From NCBI GenBank assembly GCA_023419875.1, contig JAEZXM010000089.1, positions 1 through 6,247 on the forward strand: a DNA stretch of 6,247 bases. Reading direction: 5' to 3'. Numbering within the stretch: position 1 is the first letter of the stretch; each line of letters starts with the position of its first letter. Of this stretch, positions 1-6,247 are shown one piece after another. A model generated the notes under the pieces. It worked only from the letters and a program-made list of their open reading frames with translations, was not told the origin of the DNA and did no database searches. Source of the DNA: Pseudomonadota bacterium. GTDB lineage: Bacteria > Myxococcota > Myxococcia > Myxococcales > Anaeromyxobacteraceae. Both the position numbers and the translations under genes were made by a program.

Positions 1-356
1 GGTACAAGCTCCGGACCTTCGTCGTCTCCGCGGTGCTGGCGGCGCTCGGCGGCGCCTTCCTCACCCACTACAACGCGGGCATCGGGCCGGGCGAGGCCGG
101 CGTGATGAAGTCCGTGCGCTACGTGGCGATCGTGGCGGTCGGCGGGATGGGCAGCCTCTGGGGCACGGTGATCACGAGCGCGGTGCTCACGTTCCTGTCC
201 CTCCGCGGCTGGTTCGGGACCTTCGACGACGCGGTCTTCGGCGCCGTGCTCATCCTCGTGATGCTCTTCTCGCCGGAGGGCATCCTCCGGCTCGACCTGC
301 GCGCCGCGCTCCCGCGGTTCCTCGCGGGCCGGCGCCGGCCGGAGGCGCAGCCGTGA
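1..356 (+). CDS. livM: Branched-chain amino acid-type ABC transporter permease LivM, C-terminal part (5' truncated)
   Basis: This is the last 117 codons of an inner-membrane permease of the Liv (HAAT) ABC importer family. The first complete codon is at position 3, and the start lies left of the window. LivM pairs with LivH to form the channel driven by LivG and LivF. The visible part has hydrophobic stretches consistent with about three membrane segments: one around TFVVSAVLAALGGAF, one around YVAIVAVGGMGSLWG and the residues after it, and one around FGAVLILVMLF. The GGMGSLWG loop and the SPEGILR ending are typical of LivM/LivH permeases. The tail is short, cytoplasmic and Arg-rich. The stop codon overlaps the livG start by 4 bp (GTGA), indicating translational coupling. 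Substrate cannot be read from the sequence. Family assignment is firm; the M rather than H assignment rests on the following livG and the ending. Confidence 0.9.
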   Translation, partial: YKLRTFVVSAVLAALGGAFLTHYNAGIGPGEAGVMKSVRYVAIVAVGGMGSLWGTVITSAVLTFLSLRGWFGTFDDAVFGAVLILVMLFSPEGILRLDLRAALPRFLAGRRRPEAQP

Positions 357-1116
357 CCGCGCCCCTCCTCGAGATCACCGGGCTCTCGAAGCGGTTCGGC
401 GGGCTCCAGGCGGTGAAGGACGTCTCCTTCACGGTGTGCAAGGGGTCGATCAAGGGGCTCATCGGCCCGAACGGCGCCGGGAAGACCACGCTCTTCAACC
501 TCGTCTCCGGCGTGCTCCCGCCCGACGCCGGGTCGGTGGCGTTCCGCGGGGAGTCGATCCAGGGGCTTCCGCCCCACCGGATCGCGGCGCTCGGCGTCTC
601 GCGCACCTTCCAGCAGATCCGGCTCTTCGCGCAGATGAGCGCCCTCGAGAACGTGATGGTGGGGGTGCACGTCCGGAGCCGGGCGGGCTTCCTGGCGGGC
701 ATGTTCCACCTGCCCTGGACCTGGCGCGAGGAGCGCGAGATCGAGCGCCGGGCGCGCGCCGCCCTGGAGCTCGCCGGCGTCGCCGACCTCGCGGACGTGC
801 CCGCGACCAGCCTCTCGTACGGGCAGCAGCGCGCGGTCGAGCTGGCGCGGGCCCTCGCCTCCGAGCCGGAGCTGCTCCTCCTCGACGAGCCTGCGGCCGG
901 GCTCAACATGCGGGAGACCGTCGAGATGGCGCGGCTCATCGGCCGGATCCGCGACAGCGGCGTGACCGTCCTCGTCGTCGAGCACGACATGGGGCTCGTG
1001 ATGGGCGTGTCCGACGAGGTGGCCGTCCTCTCCTACGGCGAGAAGATTGCCGACGCGCCCCCCCGCGACGTGCAGCGGGATCCCGAGGTGATCCGCGTCT
1101 ACCTGGGGGAGGAAGT

Positions 1117-1123
<7 letters not shown>
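353..1123 (+). CDS. livG: Branched-chain amino acid-type ABC transporter ATP-binding protein LivG
   Basis: This 256-residue cytoplasmic ATPase subunit powers the Liv importer as a partner of LivF. The Walker A motif GPNGAGKT is at residues 38-45, the Q-loop glutamine near 87 (RTFQQIRLF), the signature LSYGQQ at 154-159, Walker B LLLLDEP at 174-180, and the switch histidine H211 in VVEHDMG. LSYGQQR and the insert between the Q-loop and signature (FLAGMFHLPWTWREE) are typical of LivG and separate it from LivF. Length is normal for the family. The GTG start at 353 is supported by a GGAGG Shine-Dalgarno at 341-345 with 7 nt spacing, and it overlaps the livM stop by 4 bp. The residue after the glycine before Walker A is Ser (KGSIKG) where Glu is common, a minor variation. 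All catalytic motifs are intact, so the protein should be active. Confidence 0.96.
1108..1112 (+). promoter_or_regulatory. Shine-Dalgarno of livF inside the end of livG
   Basis: GGAGG lies 4 nt before GTG 1117 and 7 nt before CTG 1120. It limits the livF start to these two codons, although the same frame is open for hundreds of bases upstream. The short spacing to GTG is slightly unusual, and translation is probably coupled to termination on livG. Confidence 0.6.
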
Positions 1124-1869
<746 letters not shown>

Positions 1870-1888
1870 AGATCGACTGGAGGACGGG

Positions 1889-3208
1889 ATGAGCCCCACC
1901 GAGGCGAGGATCTGGGAGCCGCAGAGCGAGTGTATGGATCGGGCGGAGCTGGAGCAGCTCCAGCTCGAGCGGCTCGAGGCGACGCTGAGCCGCGTCGTCC
2001 GGCACGTGCCGTTCTACCGGAAGCGGTTCGAGGAGATCGGCTTCGACCCGGACGACTTCCGTGCCCTGGAGGACCTCCGCAAGCTCCCGGTCACCGCCAA
2101 GGCGGACCTGCGCGAGAACCACCCCTACGGCATGTTCGCCGTGCCCCTGCGCGAAATCGTCCGCGTCCACGCATCGTCGGGGACCACCGGCCTCTCCACC
2201 GCCGTCGGCTACACCCGCAACGACATGCGGTCGTGGTCGAGCCTCACCGCGCGCGTGCTGGTGGCCGGCGGCGTGACCAAGGATGACGTCGTCCAGATCG
2301 CCTTCGACTACGGTCTCTTCACCGGCGCCTTCGGGTTGCACCAGGGGGCGGAGCGGCTCGGGGCCTCGGTCGTCCCGGTCTCGTCCGTCAACCCGCGGCG
2401 GCAGGTCGGCATCATGCGCGACTACCGGACCACGGCGCTCGTGGGCACGCCGACCTACGCCCTCGCAGTCGCGGACGCGATGATCGAGCAGGGCGTGAAC
2501 CCTGCGGCGCTCTCCCTGCGCCACGGCCTCTTCGGCGCCGAGCCCTGGTCGGAGTCGATGCGGAAGGAGATCGAGGAGAAGCTGGAGATCGTGGCCACCG
2601 ACAACTACGGGCTCTCGGAGGTGATGGGGCCCGGCGTGGCCGGTGAGTGCCTGGAGCGGAACGGGCTCCACCTCGCCGAGGACCACTTCGTGTTCGAGGT
2701 GGTCGATCCGGACACGCTCGCGCCGGTGCCGGACGGGCGGGTGGGGGAGCTCGTGATCACCACGCTCACGCGCGAGGCGCTCCCGCTCGTCCGCTACCGC
2801 ACGCGCGACCTGACCGCGATCCTCCCCGATCCCTGCCCGTGCGGCCGGACCACGCGGCGGATGGCGCGCGTGAAGGGGCGGAGCGACGACATGCTCGTGG
2901 CGATGGGGGTGAAGGTGTTCCCCTCCGAGATCGAGGCGGTGCTGTTCGAGATCGAGGGGACCGAGCCCCACTACCAGGTCCAGGTGGACCGCGAGGCCGG
3001 CCACGACCGGATCACCGTGCTCGTCGAGGTCTCGGAGTCGATCTTCTCGGACGAGATGCGCAAGCAGACGGCGCTGCGCGACCTCATCGTGAAGCGGCTC
3101 GCGACCGAGCTGGGGGTCACGGTCGAGGTGAAGCTCGTCGGGAAGCGGACGCTGGAGCGGTCCGAGGGGGCGGCGCGGCGCGTCGTCGATCGGCGAAAGA
3201 AGGAGTGA
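1889..3208 (+). CDS. Phenylacetate-CoA ligase family protein (PaaK-like AMP-forming acyl/aryl-CoA ligase)
   Basis: This 439-residue cytoplasmic enzyme of the ANL superfamily would activate a carboxylic acid with ATP to an acyl-adenylate, then to a CoA thioester. Length and motif order match PaaK. The N-terminal region (W10, then HVPFYRKRFEEIGF) is typical, followed by the phosphate-binding loop SSGTTG at 96-101, GTPTY in the middle, FGAEPWS, NYGLSE at 239-244, YRTRDLT from 303 with Asp307, and CPCGRTTRR from 316. Two departures stand out: the loop continues Leu-Ser instead of the common Lys-Pro, and the C-terminal motif reads RSEGAA, with Ala428 where PaaK proteins usually have Lys (RSEGKA). 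The ATG start has GGAGG at 1879-1883 with 5 nt spacing. It lies 19 bp after livF, so it is very likely co-transcribed with the importer and may act on the imported substrate or a product of it. Phenylacetate itself is not proven: no other paa genes are visible, so no paaK symbol is given. Confidence 0.9.
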   Translation: MSPTEARIWEPQSECMDRAELEQLQLERLEATLSRVVRHVPFYRKRFEEIGFDPDDFRALEDLRKLPVTAKADLRENHPYGMFAVPLREIVRVHASSGTTGLSTAVGYTRNDMRSWSSLTARVLVAGGVTKDDVVQIAFDYGLFTGAFGLHQGAERLGASVVPVSSVNPRRQVGIMRDYRTTALVGTPTYALAVADAMIEQGVNPAALSLRHGLFGAEPWSESMRKEIEEKLEIVATDNYGLSEVMGPGVAGECLERNGLHLAEDHFVFEVVDPDTLAPVPDGRVGELVITTLTREALPLVRYRTRDLTAILPDPCPCGRTTRRMARVKGRSDDMLVAMGVKVFPSEIEAVLFEIEGTEPHYQVQVDREAGHDRITVLVEVSESIFSDEMRKQTALRDLIVKRLATELGVTVEVKLVGKRTLERSEGAARRVVDRRKKE

Positions 3209-3214
3209 GCCGGA

Positions 3215-3240
3215 GGCGGTCCGGCGACCGCCCGGTCGCC
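3215..3240 (+). repeat. Two overlapping, mutually exclusive GC hairpins after the ligase stop
   Basis: Hairpin A pairs GGCGGTC (3215-3221) with GACCGCC (3226-3232) around a 4-nt loop. Hairpin B pairs GGCGACC (3223-3229) with GGTCGCC (3234-3240), also around a 4-nt loop. Both are perfect 7-bp stems, and the 5' arm of B overlaps the loop and 3' arm of A, so only one can form at a time. They begin 6 nt after the ligase stop. No T-tract follows, so this is not a canonical intrinsic terminator. It may be a U-less terminator, a transcript 3'-end stabiliser, or chance in GC-rich DNA. Confidence 0.5.
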
Positions 3241-3318
3241 CTGTCGCCGCTGCGTCGCGTTCACCCGCCGTAGCACCCTTGCAGGTGTCCCGCGTCCGGC
3301 GTGGGGCGTCCTGGCACC

Positions 3319-3347
3319 TTGACGCACCGGATGCCTTCTGCTAGCTA
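3319..3347 (+). promoter_or_regulatory. Candidate sigma70-type promoter for rimP-nusA-ylxR-infB
   Basis: The -35 element TTGACG (3319-3324) is a 5/6 match to consensus. A 17-nt spacer separates it from TAGCTA (3342-3347), which is preceded by TG at 3339-3340 in the extended -10 position. The -10 hexamer itself is weak, matching mainly at its first two bases. A transcript would begin at about 3353-3356, just before the leader structures. The site lies in the only relatively AT-rich non-coding stretch before the operon. The -35 and spacing are seen directly; use as a promoter is inference. Confidence 0.45.
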
Positions 3348-3355
3348 TCCGCCGA

Positions 3356-3392
3356 CATTTTCGCGCCCGGGTTTCGCCGGGTTACGAAAGTG
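3356..3392 (+). promoter_or_regulatory. Putative antiterminator hairpin in the rimP-nusA leader
   Basis: CATTTTCG (3356-3363) can pair with CGAAAGTG (3385-3392), giving 8 pairs of which one is G-U. Inside it, CCCGG (3366-3370) pairs with CCGGG (3377-3381) around a 6-nt loop, with a small internal loop between the helices. Bases 3387-3392 are also the first six of the nine bases in the 5' arm of the downstream terminator, so the two structures exclude each other. It sits at the very start of the transcript expected from the promoter at 3319-3347 and would fold first. Pairing is read directly from the sequence; the switching role is inferred. Confidence 0.5.
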
Positions 3393-3420
3393 GGCCGCCG
3401 TCGCCCACTTTTTCTTTTTT
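3387..3420 (+). terminator. Intrinsic terminator immediately upstream of rimP (probable attenuator)
   Basis: A perfect 9-bp stem pairs AAAGTGGGC (3387-3395) with GCCCACTTT (3403-3411) around a 7-nt loop. It is followed by a T-rich tract that begins within the 3' arm (3409-3413 and 3415-3420, interrupted by one C). This is a textbook Rho-independent terminator on the + strand and stands out sharply in GC-rich DNA. Only 10 nt separate the T-tract from the rimP ATG, so there is no room for a promoter after it, and rimP transcripts must read through. It may also stop readthrough from the upstream ligase operon. Confidence 0.9.
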
Positions 3421-3427
3421 GAAGGGG
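3421..3427 (+). promoter_or_regulatory. Shine-Dalgarno of rimP
   Basis: GAAGGGG directly follows the terminator T-tract and precedes ATG 3431 by 3 nt (5 nt counted from the AAGG core). It supports the ATG over the in-frame TTG at 3419, which lies inside the T-tract and has no ribosome binding site. Confidence 0.6.
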
Positions 3428-3430
3428 TCA

Positions 3431-3946
3431 ATGTCGGCCATCGGCCAGGAGCCCATCTCGGAGCAGGCCCGCCGGCTGCTCGAGCCCGTCCTCCAGCGCG
3501 ACGGCTACGAGCTCGTCGACGTGGAGTGGCTCCGCCTCGCGGGCCGCTGGACGCTCCGCGTGTTCGTGGACAAGCCGGGCGGGGTCGGCATTGACGACTG
3601 TCAGGCGGTGAGCCGCACGGTGGAGCCGATCCTGGAGGTCGAGGACTTCATCGAGCCCGCCTACGACCTGGAGGTGTCGTCGCCGGGGCTCGACCGGCCC
3701 CTGCGCAAGCCGCAGGACTTCGAACGCTACGCCGGCCAGCGCGTGTCCGTGAAAGGGTTCGCCCCGGTCCCGGACACGGCCCCGGGGTCGCCGCCCCGCA
3801 AGCACTGGACCGGGACCTTGCGCGGGTTCGCGGACGGCGCCGTCACCGTGGAGGTGGACGGCATCACCCATCGCATCCCGCTCGACCGCATCGCCAAGGC
3901 GCACCTCGAGTACGACGCCGAGGCGGATCTCCGCAGGAAGGACTGA
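3431..3946 (+). CDS. rimP: Ribosome maturation factor RimP
   Basis: This 171-residue cytoplasmic protein is needed for maturation of the 30S ribosomal subunit. The N-terminal alpha/beta domain (about residues 1-92) contains GYELVDVEWLR, LRVFVDKPGGVGIDDC and the family hallmark LEVSSPGLDRPL, with SSPGLDRPL at 83-91. The C-terminal SH3-like domain runs from about 93 to 165 and includes RYAGQRVSVKGF and the closing IPLDRIAKAHLEYD. A Pro-rich stretch at about 111-125, between two expected strands of this domain, makes the protein somewhat longer than the roughly 150 residues of the E. coli protein. The ATG at 3431 is preceded by GAAGGGG. The stop is 2 bp before the nusA start, the usual rimP-nusA arrangement. 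Expression must pass the terminator at 3387-3420. Confidence 0.96.
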   Translation: MSAIGQEPISEQARRLLEPVLQRDGYELVDVEWLRLAGRWTLRVFVDKPGGVGIDDCQAVSRTVEPILEVEDFIEPAYDLEVSSPGLDRPLRKPQDFERYAGQRVSVKGFAPVPDTAPGSPPRKHWTGTLRGFADGAVTVEVDGITHRIPLDRIAKAHLEYDAEADLRRKD

Positions 3947-3948
3947 CC

Positions 3949-5628
3949 ATGCAGCAGAACGTCAACCTGAACCTCATCCTCGACCAGGTCGCGAAGGACA
4001 AGGGCATCGACCGGCCCAAGCTCATCGAGATCCTGGAGGAGGCCATCGGGAGCGCCGCCAAGCGCCACTTCGGCCTGGAGCGCAACCTCAAGGCCCGCTA
4101 CGACGAGGACAAGGGGCAGGTGGACCTCTTCCAGGTCCTGACCATCGTCGCCGATCCGACCGAGGAAGCCCCGATCCCCGATCCGGTGAACATGGTCCCG
4201 GTCTCGATCGCTCACGAGAAGGGGATCGAGGTCGAGCCGGGGGACGAGCTCGACTTCCCCATCTACTACCGGCCGGAGGACGAGGCCGAGGCGCGCGCCC
4301 AGGACGAGCAGTGGGGCGACCTCCTGAAGCTCAAGACCTACCGGCGCTCGTTCGGCCGCATCGCCGCCCAGACCGCGAAGCAGGTGATGATCCAGGGCAC
4401 CCGCGACGCCGAGCGAGAGAACGTCTTCAACGAGTACAAGGATCGGAAGAGCGAGGTCATCACCGGCATCGTCCGGCGGTTCGAGCGCGGCAACGTGATC
4501 GTGGACCTCGGCCGCGCCGAGGCGGTGCTGCCGGTCCGCGAGCAGGTGCCGCGCGAGAGCTACCGCGCCGGCGACCGGATCCAGGCGTTCGTGATGGACG
4601 TGCTCCGCGAGTCGAAGGGCCCGCAGATCATCCTCTCCCGCGCGTCGGTGGATCTCCTGAAGCGCCTCTTCGAGATGGAGGTCCCGGAGATCGCCGAGGG
4701 CGTGGTGGTGATCGAGGCCGCCGCCCGCGAGCCGGGCGGCCGGGCCAAGATCGCCGTCAGCTCGCGCGACTCGGACGTCGATCCCGTCGGCGCCTGCGTG
4801 GGCATGAAGGGGAGCCGCGTGCAGGCGGTCGTGCAGGAGCTCCGCGGCGAGAAGATCGACATCGTCCCCTGGGACGAGGACCCGGCCCGGTTCGTGTGCA
4901 GCGCGCTCGCCCCGGCCGAGGTCTCGCGCGTGCTCATGGACGAGCAGAACCGGGCGATGGAGATCATCGTCCCCGACGACCAGCTCTCGCTGGCCATCGG
5001 CCGCCGCGGCCAGAACGTGCGCCTCGCCTCGCAGCTCACCCAGTGGAAGCTCGACATCAACTCCGAGACGCGCGTGAAGGAGATGCACGAGTTCGCGAAG
5101 GAGAGCTTCTCCGCGATCGGCGTGCCCGAGCAGACCCAGGAGATGCTCTACGCCCACGGGTTCCGCAAGGCGCAGGACCTCGCCAACGCCGCCCCCGAGA
5201 TGCTGACGCAGTTCCCGGGGTTCACGATGGACATGATCCCGGACCTCCAGAAGCGCGCGCGCGAGCAGTCGATCACCGACGCCGAGAAGGAGATCCAGCT
5301 CGAGACGGAGCGCGAGGCGGCGCGCCTCGCCGAGGCGCGGCGTCACCCCGACGGGCTCACGCAGGAGGAGCGGTTCGCGCGCGTCCGCGGCGTCGGGGAG
5401 AAGGCGGTCGAGCAGCTCAAGCTCGCCGGCTATCCGACGGTCGAGGCGGTGCACGGCGAGGCGGACGTCAACAAGCTCGCCGACTCCAGCGGGCTCGGGA
5501 TCAAGAAGGCCCGGCAGATCAAGCACGCCGTGGGCGTGTACCTGGAGGAGGAGGCGAAGCTGCGGGCGGAGCTCGACGCCGAGAAGCTCCGGGCCCCGGC
5601 GGCCTCGACGGAGGGTACCGGCGCGTGA
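3949..5628 (+). CDS. nusA: Transcription termination/antitermination factor NusA
   Basis: This 559-residue RNA polymerase-associated factor modulates pausing, hairpin-dependent termination and antitermination. In order it has: the N-terminal polymerase-binding domain (about 1-160, with FGRIAAQTAKQV from 135); an S1 domain (about 167-232, VITGIVRRFERGNVIVDLG); KH1 (about 232-310, with the VGMKGSR loop at 284-290); KH2 (about 315-370, with GRRGQN at 351-356); and two C-terminal helix-hairpin-helix repeats, at about 391-435 and 475-535, joined by a charged, probably helical linker. It is longer than the 495-residue E. coli protein, partly from an insertion of about 25-28 residues in the N-terminal domain near 106-133. 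The start has AAGGA at 3938-3942 with 6 nt spacing and lies 2 bp after rimP. The stop overlaps ylxR by 4 bp. NusA may regulate its own operon through the leader terminator. Confidence 0.98.
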   Translation: MQQNVNLNLILDQVAKDKGIDRPKLIEILEEAIGSAAKRHFGLERNLKARYDEDKGQVDLFQVLTIVADPTEEAPIPDPVNMVPVSIAHEKGIEVEPGDELDFPIYYRPEDEAEARAQDEQWGDLLKLKTYRRSFGRIAAQTAKQVMIQGTRDAERENVFNEYKDRKSEVITGIVRRFERGNVIVDLGRAEAVLPVREQVPRESYRAGDRIQAFVMDVLRESKGPQIILSRASVDLLKRLFEMEVPEIAEGVVVIEAAAREPGGRAKIAVSSRDSDVDPVGACVGMKGSRVQAVVQELRGEKIDIVPWDEDPARFVCSALAPAEVSRVLMDEQNRAMEIIVPDDQLSLAIGRRGQNVRLASQLTQWKLDINSETRVKEMHEFAKESFSAIGVPEQTQEMLYAHGFRKAQDLANAAPEMLTQFPGFTMDMIPDLQKRAREQSITDAEKEIQLETEREAARLAEARRHPDGLTQEERFARVRGVGEKAVEQLKLAGYPTVEAVHGEADVNKLADSSGLGIKKARQIKHAVGVYLEEEAKLRAELDAEKLRAPAASTEGTGA

Positions 5629-5900
5629 CGCTCGAACCTCGCGATCCCGTCCGCACCTGCGTCGGCTGCCGCCGCCCCGGCGGCCAGCGGACGCTCGTCC
5701 GCCTGAAGGCCGAGGCGGGGCGCGTGGTCTTCGACCACGCCCGGGTGGGCGGGCGAGGCGCCTGGCTTCATCCCGAACCGGCGTGCCTCGATCGCGCGAT
5801 CGAGCGCCACGCCTTCCCGCGGGCCCTCCGGGCGCAGGGAGTCCACGCGGACGCAGCGTCGCTCCGGCTCGAGTTGACGGAGATCGCCCGAAAGAATTAG
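5625..5900 (+). CDS. ylxR: YlxR family protein (DUF448), nusA-infB operon member
   Basis: This small 91-residue YlxR-family protein matches the fold normally encoded between nusA and infB. Hallmarks are RTCVGCRR at residues 10-17 (Cys12 and Cys15), LVRL at 24-27, GRGAWLHPEPAC at 43-54 (Cys54), and a basic ending (AFPRALRAQG). The family is thought to bind RNA, and some members have been linked to nucleoid- or RNase P-related roles, but function in this organism is unknown. The GTG start at 5625 overlaps the nusA stop by 4 bp and has GGAGGG at 5610-5615 with 9 nt spacing. The frame is open far upstream inside nusA, but homology and the ribosome binding site fix the start here. No ylxQ (L7Ae-like) gene follows; infB comes directly after. 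Confidence 0.92.
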   Translation: MTLEPRDPVRTCVGCRRPGGQRTLVRLKAEAGRVVFDHARVGGRGAWLHPEPACLDRAIERHAFPRALRAQGVHADAASLRLELTEIARKN

Positions 5901-5903
5901 GAG
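5899..5903 (+). promoter_or_regulatory. Shine-Dalgarno of infB overlapping the ylxR stop
   Basis: AGGAG begins in the ylxR TAG stop codon and sits 8 nt before ATG 5912. It fixes the infB start and suggests re-initiation coupled to ylxR translation. Confidence 0.7.
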
Positions 5904-5911
5904 TCAACGCA

Positions 5912-6247
5912 ATGACGAAGAAGCGGGTCCACGAGCTCGGGAAGCAGCTGAAGGAGCATGGCATCGAGCTCTCCAACCAGGAGCTCGTCGACAAGCTCCA
6001 TGCGCTCGGCTACCTCGAGGTGAAGAGCCACTCGTCGTCGCTCGAGGACGACCAGGCCTCGGCTGCGCTCGACAAGATCCTCGCCGAGCGGAAGCCCAGG
6101 ACGGCGCCCGCGCGCCCGGCAGGCCCGGGATTCGTCGTCCGGCGCAAGGCGCACCAGGACGGCGCCGCTTCCGCGGAGGCGCGCCACGAGGCCGTCGAGC
6201 AGCAGCCGCCGCCCGCGCCGGCGGAGCCGGTCTCCGCGCCCCCCGAG
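5912..6247 (+). CDS. infB: Translation initiation factor IF-2, N-terminal part (3' truncated)
   Basis: The first 112 codons of IF-2, the GTPase that brings initiator tRNA to the 30S subunit and promotes subunit joining. The frame is open to the window end. Residues 2-57 match the N-terminal IF2_N helical domain (KKRVHELGKQLKEHGIELSNQELVDKLHALGY). After this comes a low-complexity linker rich in Pro, Ala, Glu and Arg, with GPGFVVRRK at 71-79. Such a linker is typical of long proteobacterial-type IF-2 before the G domain. The GTPase domain lies outside the window, so identification rests on the N-terminal domain and on the position after nusA-ylxR. The start is set by AGGAG at 5899-5903. There is an 11 bp gap after ylxR, within the same operon. 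Confidence 0.94.
   Translation, partial: MTKKRVHELGKQLKEHGIELSNQELVDKLHALGYLEVKSHSSSLEDDQASAALDKILAERKPRTAPARPAGPGFVVRRKAHQDGAASAEARHEAVEQQPPPAPAEPVSAPPE

Noticed and set aside
119..985. A 288-codon open frame on the - strand opposite livM and livG
   Set aside because: It is antisense to genes with all family motifs intact, and the translated composition is typical of a mirror frame.
3283..3319. Imperfect inverted repeat AGGTGTC/GGCACCT just upstream of the -35 element, as a possible operator
   Set aside because: The arms are short with one G-U-type mismatch and a 23-nt gap, and nothing else supports a binding site.
3209..3386. A tRNA gene before rimP, as with metY in E. coli
   Set aside because: No cloverleaf, no T-loop GTTCRA-type sequence in a suitable place and no acceptor stem were found.
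3419..3430. TTG at 3419 as the rimP start, adding four residues
   Set aside because: It lies within the terminator T-tract without a ribosome binding site, whereas ATG 3431 follows GAAGGGG and begins where RimP homologs begin.
3301..3594. A 97-codon + strand frame through the leader (also readable from ATG 3331 as a possible leader peptide)
   Set aside because: It lies across the promoter, terminator and the start of rimP in another frame, has no Shine-Dalgarno, and ATG 3331 would precede the predicted transcription start.
3727..5994. A 755-codon open frame on the - strand across rimP, nusA and ylxR
   Set aside because: It is antisense to clearly conserved genes, its protein is Arg/Leu/Asp-rich low-quality sequence with no recognisable domain, and long antisense frames are expected in GC-rich codon-biased DNA.

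Overview
This window comes from a very GC-rich bacterial chromosome (roughly 70% G+C by eye). All genes lie on the + strand in two blocks with no sign of mobile DNA. Dense packing with 4-7 bp overlaps, a NusA carrying C-terminal helix-hairpin-helix (HhH) domains, and a branched-chain-amino-acid-type (Liv) ABC transporter next to a PaaK-type CoA ligase suggest a soil or sediment lineage. Candidates are Rokubacteria/Methylomirabilota or a deltaproteobacterial relative. This placement is inference and not secure.

Block 1 (1-3208) is the end of a Liv ABC transporter operon: the C-terminus of permease LivM, then ATPases LivG and LivF, then a phenylacetate-CoA ligase family enzyme 19 bp downstream. 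The natural reading is uptake of an amino acid or small (perhaps aromatic) carboxylate followed by CoA activation. The ligase has the usual PaaK body, but the lysine expected in its C-terminal motif is an alanine. The substrate-binding protein, LivH and the rest of LivM would lie upstream of the window.

The intergenic region (3209-3430) holds two overlapping, mutually exclusive GC hairpins just after the ligase stop, a candidate sigma70-type promoter (3319-3347), and a leader with a strong intrinsic terminator ending only 10 nt before the rimP start codon. The 5' part of that leader can fold into a hairpin that uses up most of the terminator's 5' arm. It therefore looks like an antiterminator/terminator switch controlling the downstream operon. 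This is the most interesting element of the window.

Block 2 (3431-6247) is the conserved transcription/translation operon rimP-nusA-ylxR-infB: ribosome maturation factor, transcription factor NusA, the small YlxR protein, and the N-terminus of translation initiation factor IF-2, which runs off the right end. NusA acts on RNA hairpins and terminators, so a terminator in its own leader suggests autoregulation by attenuation.
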